Below, one piece after another: positions 1 through 5,334 of a stretch of DNA of 11,829 nt; positions within the stretch are counted from its first letter, which is position 1; the number at the start of each line of letters is the position of its first letter. A model generated the notes under the pieces. That model was not told the DNA's origin, made no database searches, and saw nothing but the letters and a program-made list of their open reading frames with translations. Origin of the DNA: Akkermansiaceae bacterium UBA1506 (GTDB lineage: Bacteria > Verrucomicrobiota > Verrucomicrobiia > Verrucomicrobiales > DEV007); assembly GCA_002323995.1 (NCBI GenBank), contig DCQY01000064.1, positions 1-11,829 on the forward strand, in the 5' to 3' direction. A program made the translations under genes and the position numbers.

Positions 1-36
1 AAAGCAGCCAAGAAAAAGGCAGCTAGGAGGAAGTAA
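1..36 (+). CDS. 3' end of a Lys/Ala-rich protein (partial)
   Basis: The window opens inside a plus-strand reading frame that encodes KAAKKKAARRK and stops at TAA (34-36). The intrinsic terminator at 66-98 lies 29 bases later in the same orientation, which supports a real gene ending here. Basic Lys/Ala tails like this occur on histone H1-like proteins, some ribosomal proteins, topoisomerases and nucleic-acid helicases. Eleven residues cannot tell these apart, so no function is assigned. Confidence 0.6.
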   Translation, partial: KAAKKKAARRK

Positions 37-65
37 AATCCCCAATAACGCTAAATGATCCTTTG

Positions 66-98
66 AAATGAGCGTGCTTCGGCACGCTCATTTTTTTT
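66..98 (+). terminator. Intrinsic terminator with cUUCGg tetraloop
   Basis: A perfect 12-bp stem (66-77 with 82-93) encloses a TTCG loop closed by C-G, the very stable UUCG tetraloop. A run of eight T (91-98) follows, the first three of which pair in the stem. It ends the plus-strand gene at 1-36. Read on the minus strand, the hairpin has only a short T stretch after it, so it should be weaker for the opposing gene, whose stop codon lies within the stem. Confidence 0.92.
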
Positions 99-726
99 CC
101 ATCTGGCTCAGCATCTCAATCATTATCTCACGGCGCTGATCAGATGAGATATCTGGATTCTCCTGACGGAGCTTCATCATCTTTTGAAACATTTTAGAAC
201 GCTGCTCTTCTGAGAGTTGCATCATCTTCTCACGGATATCAAAAGAACCCCCATCATTTTTTCCTTTTGCACCATCGCCACCTTCGCGAGGTCCGCTCCC
301 TAGGCCAGCCTCCATGACTCCTCTGCCTGGAAGAGCTTCTCCCCGCTTCAAAAGCCATTCGGCATAGCGCACCGTAACGACTTCCCCACCATCAATGGAT
401 ACTTTGGCGGAAACCTTTTCCAAATCCTCATCTTTCATCAACTCAACCATCTTCCATCCCTGAGCATTAAGCTGGTGAGAAACGATATACGTTTCCTTGG
501 TTTCCTTATTCAGCAGCGTCGCCATCTGAATCTGATCCACCATAGCCATGCCAGTAAGAATCAGCGAATCGCTCAAATTGATTGATCGCGAAAAAGGTGA
601 CTGGGACGTTAAGGCTCCAAAATCACTGGAATCGACAGGACGAGGAACAAAGGACTCTTTCTCCGCGGACCACGAATTGACAATCCCATAAAAGGCGATA
701 AGCAATACTGTCGTAGCGTATTTCAT
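88..726 (-). CDS. Secreted protein of unknown function, 212 aa
   Basis: I do not recognise this protein. Residues 1-21 look like a Sec signal peptide: MK, a hydrophobic stretch (about 4-17), then SWSA before a likely cleavage site ahead of EKE, so it is probably periplasmic. Residues about 50-125 look like a small beta domain (the stretch starting LILTGMAMV, then ETYIVSHQL and VVTVRYAEWLL), loosely reminiscent of secretion/pilus accessory proteins. A Gly-rich linker (about 134-160) leads to a charged helical tail with LSEEQRSKM and DISSDQRREIM, resembling the Spy/CpxP style of LTxxQR repeats; this is inference. It lies 147 bases after the S4-domain gene on the same strand and may be the last gene of that block. 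No clear Shine-Dalgarno precedes the ATG. The last two Lys codons and the TGA stop are made from the T-tract and stem of the opposing terminator. Confidence 0.72.
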   Translation of the reverse strand: MKYATTVLLIAFYGIVNSWSAEKESFVPRPVDSSDFGALTSQSPFSRSINLSDSLILTGMAMVDQIQMATLLNKETKETYIVSHQLNAQGWKMVELMKDEDLEKVSAKVSIDGGEVVTVRYAEWLLKRGEALPGRGVMEAGLGSGPREGGDGAKGKNDGGSFDIREKMMQLSEEQRSKMFQKMMKLRQENPDISSDQRREIMIEMLSQMEKK

Positions 727-873
727 ACCTGTTAGTGAACACCAAGACGCTAGCTGCGTTTTACGAAAAGCATCAGCGCCCTAATTTCTTCTGCCCGGTC
801 GTGAATCGAATCTGCCATACTCGCGTCGCGTAATCTTTCGACTCAGAATCGGAAAAAATGGTAAGCCCGTCAA

Positions 874-1341
874 TCAAGGTCTACGGGTAAACGACTTTAT
901 AAACGCTTCGAACTGTTCGTTTTCCTCAGTCGCCTCGTTCATGAGTTCATCAAGGCTGCGCCGATCGCGTTTCGTTGGGCGCCCAGTTCCCGCTTCGCGG
1001 ACGGGTTGATTAATTCTGACCTGCTTAGCCGCTTCAACGGATTTCTCGTATTCTTCGGGTGGGGTAAGATTCTGAAGATAGTCAGTCACTAACTTGGCTC
1101 CGATCCGTTTAGAAATTATTGCCTTCACTCTTACAGTTTGGGTCGACGCTTCCCGCCTCACCTGAATTTCATCACCGATCCGAACCTGTCGCGATGCCTT
1201 GCAGCGACTTCCATTCACGAGGAGACGCTCTTTCTTACAAGCACTTCCCGCAAGCGCTCGTGTTTTAAACAAGCGGACGGCCCAGGCCCAACTATCGACA
1301 CGAACACTTTCCTCTTTATCTGAGTGTAACTCCCCTTTCAC
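874..1341 (-). CDS. S4-domain RNA-binding protein, Hsp15/HslR-like
   Basis: The product is a 155-aa protein with one S4 RNA-binding domain near the N-terminus: VRVDSWAWAVRLFKTR, then the S4-type core LVNGSRCKASRQVRIGDEI. This matches the layout of Hsp15 (HslR), which binds free 50S subunits carrying stalled nascent chains and helps recycle them. The C-terminal basic stretch with GRPTKRDRRSL is also typical of this family. I chose the GTG at 1341-1339 because GGAGG lies 9 bases upstream, inside the last codons of ispE, and the gap to the ispE stop is only 4 bases. An ATG further up (1392) would overlap ispE by 47 bases and add 17 residues outside the domain. The family call is solid. The exact 50S-rescue role is inferred, since S4 proteins of this size vary in function. 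Confidence 0.88.
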   Translation of the reverse strand: MKGELHSDKEESVRVDSWAWAVRLFKTRALAGSACKKERLLVNGSRCKASRQVRIGDEIQVRREASTQTVRVKAIISKRIGAKLVTDYLQNLTPPEEYEKSVEAAKQVRINQPVREAGTGRPTKRDRRSLDELMNEATEENEQFEAFIKSFTRRP

Positions 1342-1345
1342 AGTC

Positions 1346-2215
1346 TTAGGCCTCCAATGTTCGACCGCACCAGGTCCAGCAGTTTTCCCCATAGCGCTCA
1401 GTCACGGCCCCAGCTAACTCAATGCCAATCGCTTCTGACTCGACGATCGCTAGCATAGTGGACCCCGAACCAGACATCAGGGCCGCTTGGACACCTGGCT
1501 GTTCTTTTAACCAATTCTTCATCGCTCCCAATACCGGATATTTATCAAATACCGGCCGCTCGAGATCATTCACTAATGCTCCCCAAGCACTCTCTTGCGG
1601 TTCATAAGAGAAATCTTCGTAGGTGCAGGATTCAGCAAATTGCTTGTAAGCCCAACCTGCCGAAATAGCGAAAGCTGGCTTAATGAGAACGATCTCGCCA
1701 GCGAGTAAGATTTCATCAACCGGCTCAACGAGCTCACCGCGCCCCCGACAATCACAGGGTCCGTCGAAGAAAAAAAACGGGATGTCCGATCCAATGGTCG
1801 CTCCAATTTTTGCAAGTTCGCCTTCACTCAACCCGAGACCTGCCATTTTATTGATTGATTTTAAGACGGCAGCCGCATCGCTACTGCCACCCCCCAGCCC
1901 GGCGCCTACAGGAATTCTCTTATCCAACTCGATGCTAATGGCGAAGGATTTGCCACAATACTTTTCGAGCGCACGCACCGCCTTGACGACGAGATTCTCC
2001 TCCCCGCTTGGTAATTCAGAGTCTGAGCATTGCAATACCACGGAGTCATCTTCCCGCCACTTCAATCGCAACTGGTCAGCGAGAGAAAGTTTTACCATGC
2101 GGGTTTCAATTTCGTGAAAACCATCCTTCCGTTTTCCAAGAATACGGAGCCAGAGATTTGTCTTCGCAGGAGCCTCGATTGAAAAAGCATCGCCCATATC
2201 AGGAAAATCGCTCAT
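1346..2215 (-). CDS. ispE: 4-diphosphocytidyl-2-C-methyl-D-erythritol kinase
   Basis: IspE is a cytosolic GHMP-family kinase. It phosphorylates the 2-hydroxyl of CDP-methylerythritol in the MEP (non-mevalonate) route to IPP and DMAPP. Visible landmarks are APAKTNL with Lys18 (equivalent to catalytic Lys10 of E. coli), the ATP-binding glycine loop IPVGAGLGGGSSDAA (about 101-115), GSDIPFFF with Asp144 (the catalytic base, E. coli Asp141), and the third GHMP motif MSGSGSTMLA near the C-terminus. The length of 289 aa is normal for the family. The ATG at 2215 is preferred because it forms an ATGA overlap with the pgeF stop, which suggests translational coupling. A TTG three codons upstream is a less likely alternative. 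No strong Shine-Dalgarno precedes either start. The HslR-like gene follows after 4 bases, and its ribosome-binding site is inside the ispE tail. Confidence 0.95.
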   Translation of the reverse strand: MSDFPDMGDAFSIEAPAKTNLWLRILGKRKDGFHEIETRMVKLSLADQLRLKWREDDSVVLQCSDSELPSGEENLVVKAVRALEKYCGKSFAISIELDKRIPVGAGLGGGSSDAAAVLKSINKMAGLGLSEGELAKIGATIGSDIPFFFFDGPCDCRGRGELVEPVDEILLAGEIVLIKPAFAISAGWAYKQFAESCTYEDFSYEPQESAWGALVNDLERPVFDKYPVLGAMKNWLKEQPGVQAALMSGSGSTMLAIVESEAIGIELAGAVTERYGENCWTWCGRTLEA

Positions 2216-2886
2216 GAATTCCAACCGATAACCGCAAAGAGTCTCCCCGTCTTACCCTTTTCTAAACGATAACTATAGTAAAGGTCCGGATCACTAGTCG
2301 TACAAGTGCCACAATCATGAATCTGGTCGGTCGGAACTCCTTCTTTTTCGCAGCTTCTGATAATCTGAGCAGCAAAGTCAATCTCATACATCGGAGGGCG
2401 AATGCACGGAGCAATCTGCACAACTAAGTCAGCAGGATTAGAACCGTAGTGACGTTTCATCAGACTAATAGCTTCTGCGGCAATGCCAAGCTCGCTACCT
2501 TTTTTGCCTGAATGCACAAGCGCACAGGCTCGCTTAATCGGATCCGCAATATAAACTGCTCCACAATCTGCAACAAACACCCCAATAAACTGGCCAACCG
2601 TAGCCGTTGCAAGTCCATCCGTCTGATGGTGATGGGCATTAACTGCACCACCTAGCGGGTCGCAGCAAAAAACAATCTTGCCATGCACCTGATCACCAGT
2701 GGCGAGGTGATTATGATCAATACCGAGAGCCGCTAATTGGGTATGGTGATGTTCCTCAAGCCGCTTTAATGCCGTTTCGCGGTCGGTAACGACATCGATT
2801 TCAGGGTGCTTCAGAATGAAGGCATGGACAAGTCCCTCCACCGCATCCAGAGCTGGAAATGTTTCAATGAAGCGAAACGAAGCCAT
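2212..2886 (-). CDS. pgeF: PgeF/YfiH laccase-domain peptidoglycan editing factor
   Basis: This is a member of the YfiH/DUF152 (Cu-oxidase_4, multicopper polyphenol oxidase-like) family. E. coli PgeF removes wrongly incorporated L-Ser from UDP-MurNAc precursors. Related proteins act on purine nucleosides (the FAMIN/LACC1 relatives), so substrate is not certain. The metal-site ligands are visible: QVHG (His68), ADC (Cys108) and the His of LVHSGKKG (His125), plus the family signature YYSYR near the C-terminus. The usual HAGWRG motif is replaced by HSGKKG, although the metal-binding His is kept. From the ATG at 2886 the protein is 224 aa; a TTG at 2901 would add five residues. It is the first gene of the compact pgeF-ispE-S4 block and is divergent from the ABC-F gene, with 182 bases between them. 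Confidence 0.9.
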   Translation of the reverse strand: MASFRFIETFPALDAVEGLVHAFILKHPEIDVVTDRETALKRLEEHHHTQLAALGIDHNHLATGDQVHGKIVFCCDPLGGAVNAHHHQTDGLATATVGQFIGVFVADCGAVYIADPIKRACALVHSGKKGSELGIAAEAISLMKRHYGSNPADLVVQIAPCIRPPMYEIDFAAQIIRSCEKEGVPTDQIHDCGTCTTSDPDLYYSYRLEKGKTGRLFAVIGWNS

Positions 2887-3068
2887 TGATCTCTGAACCA
2901 ACAGAGTTAGAAGAAAGAGTCAACCCAGTTAAAGTAAACTCTTACTAAAGAACTCTCTGCTGGACGATCTGGCTTTAGGGCTCTCGGCCATCTTGTTGCC
3001 CAATATCACATTAAGATTTGCCATAGCTGGCGCTTCCTGCGATTTAGGCTACCTTCCCGCCCCCCTTC
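2887..3068. promoter_or_regulatory. Divergent intergenic region, promoters not resolved
   Basis: These 182 bases separate pgeF (minus) from the ABC-F gene (plus), so promoters for both blocks should lie here. On the minus strand there is a TTGACT hexamer (about 2918-2923), but no good -10 box at 16-18 bases. On the plus strand no convincing pair is visible. The bases just before the ABC-F ATG are C-rich (3056-3068) and contain no Shine-Dalgarno sequence. Confidence 0.35.
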
Positions 3069-5042
3069 ATGCTGGCGGTCGAAAAAGTTTCCATCGAATA
3101 CGGAGCCCGCGCTCTTTTTAAAGATCTTTCGTTCACGATCCGAGCCAAGGAGCGTTGGTCACTTGCGGGCCCAAATGGCGCGGGCAAATCGACCCTGATG
3201 AAAATTATCGCTGGGATCGAAGAGGCCGATAGTGGCCGCATTATAAAAGCGAAACAGACCACGATTGGCTACCTACCCCAGGAGGGAGTCATACATCAAG
3301 GCACTACGGTATTCGGCGAAGCCGAAAAAGCTTTCGACGACGTAAAACAGTTACGGGAGCAACTCAGGGAAGTCGAGAACGAGCTCGAGACCGCCGATCC
3401 AGAGAGCGAAGCCTACGGAAATCTTCTTGAAGTATTTGGTGATATACAATTGCGGCTTGATCACCACGACGTCAGCAAAATGAAACCTCGCATTGAAACC
3501 GTGCTTATCGGTCTTGGCTTCAAGCAAGGTGACTTTCAGAGGGAGACTAGCGAGTTCAGTGGAGGCTGGCAGATGCGAATCGCCATTGCCAAACTGCTGC
3601 TGCGGGAACCTTCAGTTATCCTGCTCGATGAGCCGACCAATCACCTTGATATCGAAACAGTACAATGGTTGGAGCAATGGCTGCGCGGATATGGGGGCGC
3701 CATCATTCTCATCTCGCACGACCGTTCCATGCTGGACAATCTAACCAACCGTACTCTCGCCTTCGAACCCGGCGGTAGAGTCGAGCAATATTCGGGCAAT
3801 TACTCCTTTTTCCTGCGCGAACGCGATGCCCGTCAGGAACAGGCCCAGCGGGCTTTTAAAAACCAGCAACGCGAGATCGAAAAGACCGAGAAGTTAATAA
3901 ATCGCTTCCGTGCCAAGGCGACAAAAGCCAAGATGGTACAGTCGCGAATCAAGCAACTCGAGAAAATGGATCGCATTGAGTTGGAGGAAGAGGGCGCGAC
4001 GATGGACTTTCGATTTCCCCAGCCCGAACGAAGCGGCCAGTCCGTCCTCAAGCTGGAAGGCGCTTGCAAACACTACGGAGATAACAAAGTGATCGATGAG
4101 CTCGACTTGGAAATTGAACGCGGTGATAAGATCGCCATCGTCGGAGTCAACGGTGCCGGCAAGTCGACCTTCTCACGCCTCATCGCCGGGGACGAAGAGC
4201 CCACCTCCGGCGAACGAATCGAAGGCCATAAGGTTGGCATTGCTTACTTTTCTCAAACGCATGCCGATGAGCTCGACCCTAACAAAACAGTTCTCGAAAC
4301 GATGGAGGGTAGTATCACTAATGAAGCGGCAGGTAACCTTCGCACCCTGCTAGGTGCTTTTCTCTTTCGCGGCGATGATGTCTTCAAGTTGGTCCGGGTC
4401 CTGTCGGGGGGCGAACGCGGCCGCCTTGCTCTCGCCCGCATGCTCCTGCAGCCTGCAAATTTCCTAATTCTTGATGAGCCAACCAATCACCTCGATCTGC
4501 ATTCGCAGGAAGTGCTACAAAAAGCCTTACTCGACTACACCGGCGCCTACGTAATTGTTTCTCATAACCGTTCCTTTCTCGATCTCATCGTTAACAAGGT
4601 AATAGAGTTTATTCCCAACCAACCGCCCAAGATCTACTACGGTAACGTTAGTGACTACATCGAGAAGAAACAGGCTGATAGCGACGCCGCTAAGGGCAAA
4701 GGAGATAAATCCACATCGAACGCTAACAGACGTTTATCATCCTCTTCATCCAGCACTAAGCGCAAGGAGCAGCGACGCCTTGAAGCGAAGGCCCGGGAAG
4801 CCAAAGCCGCCAAGTTGAAGCCGCTCAAAGCGGAATTCGAAAAAGTCGAGTCGAACATCGGCAACCTCGAAAAGGAAAAATCTGATCTCACTGCGAAGCT
4901 CGTCGATCCTGAATTCTTCAAAAAAGGAGAGGAGGCATCCGAAGCGACGAGGCGGTTCTCCGCAGTCGAACTGGAACTTGAATCGCTCTTTACAAAATGG
5001 GGTAAGCTGAGCGAAGAGATTGAAGAGATCGAGGGTTCCTGA
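3069..5042 (+). CDS. ABC-F family ATPase (ribosome-associated, YheS-like)
   Basis: This soluble protein has two ABC ATPase domains fused in tandem and no membrane segments, the hallmark of ABC-F factors. These bind the ribosomal E site and relieve stalled or difficult elongation. Domain 1: Walker A GPNGAGKST (34-42), signature FSGGWQMR (about 162-169), Walker B/D-loop LLDEPTNHLD (about 186-195). The inter-domain linker is charged and helical (about 235-320), with RFRAKATKAKMVQSRI as in the P-site tRNA interaction motif. Domain 2: Walker A GVNGAGKST (about 358-366), signature LSGGERGRL (about 445), LILDEPTNHLD (about 467-477). The last roughly 100 residues form a Ser/Lys-rich linker and a coiled coil. 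The 657-aa length, linker and C-terminal coil most resemble E. coli YheS, with Uup as an alternative. A resistance role cannot be excluded, but the housekeeping setting argues against it. The ATG lacks a Shine-Dalgarno sequence; residues 1-20 fit the family start exactly. Confidence 0.95.
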   Translation: MLAVEKVSIEYGARALFKDLSFTIRAKERWSLAGPNGAGKSTLMKIIAGIEEADSGRIIKAKQTTIGYLPQEGVIHQGTTVFGEAEKAFDDVKQLREQLREVENELETADPESEAYGNLLEVFGDIQLRLDHHDVSKMKPRIETVLIGLGFKQGDFQRETSEFSGGWQMRIAIAKLLLREPSVILLDEPTNHLDIETVQWLEQWLRGYGGAIILISHDRSMLDNLTNRTLAFEPGGRVEQYSGNYSFFLRERDARQEQAQRAFKNQQREIEKTEKLINRFRAKATKAKMVQSRIKQLEKMDRIELEEEGATMDFRFPQPERSGQSVLKLEGACKHYGDNKVIDELDLEIERGDKIAIVGVNGAGKSTFSRLIAGDEEPTSGERIEGHKVGIAYFSQTHADELDPNKTVLETMEGSITNEAAGNLRTLLGAFLFRGDDVFKLVRVLSGGERGRLALARMLLQPANFLILDEPTNHLDLHSQEVLQKALLDYTGAYVIVSHNRSFLDLIVNKVIEFIPNQPPKIYYGNVSDYIEKKQADSDAAKGKGDKSTSNANRRLSSSSSSTKRKEQRRLEAKAREAKAAKLKPLKAEFEKVESNIGNLEKEKSDLTAKLVDPEFFKKGEEASEATRRFSAVELELESLFTKWGKLSEEIEEIEGS

Positions 5043-5334
5043 ATCTCCGCCCTTAAACTCGACACCTGATTTTGGGAAGCCTGCTCTATTGTTGCGATAC
5101 CGTCGGTATACTCGCCTTGATCTTTGCGAGTTAATTGAATCTCAAAGCCCTGGCTTCCTTCTTTCCTACCGAGCTAAATGGTTGGCCCCACGAAAAGGAG
5201 AGTCGGCATGAAGGCTCTACCTCCTTAAGTGTCGGCTGACAGAGTCCAAAGCAATGGTATTGGGTAGCTTATCATTCGCTCGGGAAACGCGAACTCACAT
5301 TGACACTATGCGTCGTCACCGCTCTGTTAGAAAG
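5043..5334 (+). promoter_or_regulatory. Foldable intergenic region upstream of polA
   Basis: These 292 bases between the ABC-F stop and the chosen polA start hold no normal-sized gene. Inverted repeats are visible: GGAAGCC (5075-5081) with GGCTTCC (5152-5158), enclosing ATACC/GGTAT (5097-5109) and ACTCGC/GCGAGT (5110-5131). The right arm of the outer pair is followed by a pyrimidine tract (5159-5167). CTTT/AAAG and GAG/CTC pairings between 5122-5130 and 5141-5147 would compete with the inner hairpin. A mini-ORF with a strong Shine-Dalgarno lies at 5195-5228. A perfect -35 hexamer TTGACA sits at 5300-5305, but the best -10 candidate, TGTTAG (5325-5330), is weak and 19 bases away. Function as a leader or regulatory RNA is inference. 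Confidence 0.35.
5208..5228 (+). CDS. Possible 6-codon leader peptide (MKALPP)
   Basis: ATG-AAG-GCT-CTA-CCT-CCT-TAA follows AAGGAG (5195-5200) at 7-base spacing, the best Shine-Dalgarno match in front of any ORF in this window. The codons end in two prolines before the stop. The DNA encoding them reads ACCTCCTTA (5219-5227), identical to the anti-Shine-Dalgarno core of 16S rRNA. AGGAGAGTC (5196-5204) can pair with GGCTCT-A-CCT (5213-5222) with one bulged base, placing the ATG in the loop. It ends 106 bases before the polA start. It may be a regulatory leader or a chance arrangement; no protein function is proposed. Confidence 0.25.
   Translation: MKALPP

Noticed and set aside
853..887. Possible terminator after the S4 gene (CCCGT/ACGGG with a T6 tract on the minus strand)
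   Set aside because: The stem is only 5 bp with a 12-base loop, contains the stop codon, and is 7 bases away from the T-tract, so it is too weak to call.
1683..2117. 144-codon plus-strand ORF antisense to ispE
   Set aside because: It is rich in Ser/Pro/Arg, as expected from antisense reading, and lies within a complete, well-supported ispE.
2900..2930. TTGACT as a -35 box for pgeF on the minus strand
   Set aside because: No acceptable -10 hexamer occurs at 16-18 bases, so the promoter cannot be supported.
5020..5211. 63-codon plus-strand ORF from the end of the ABC-F gene, ending in ATGA with the mini-ORF
   Set aside because: It begins with TTG inside the ABC-F frame with no ribosome-binding site and has a low-complexity, Arg-rich product. 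The ATGA overlap with the mini-ORF is probably chance.
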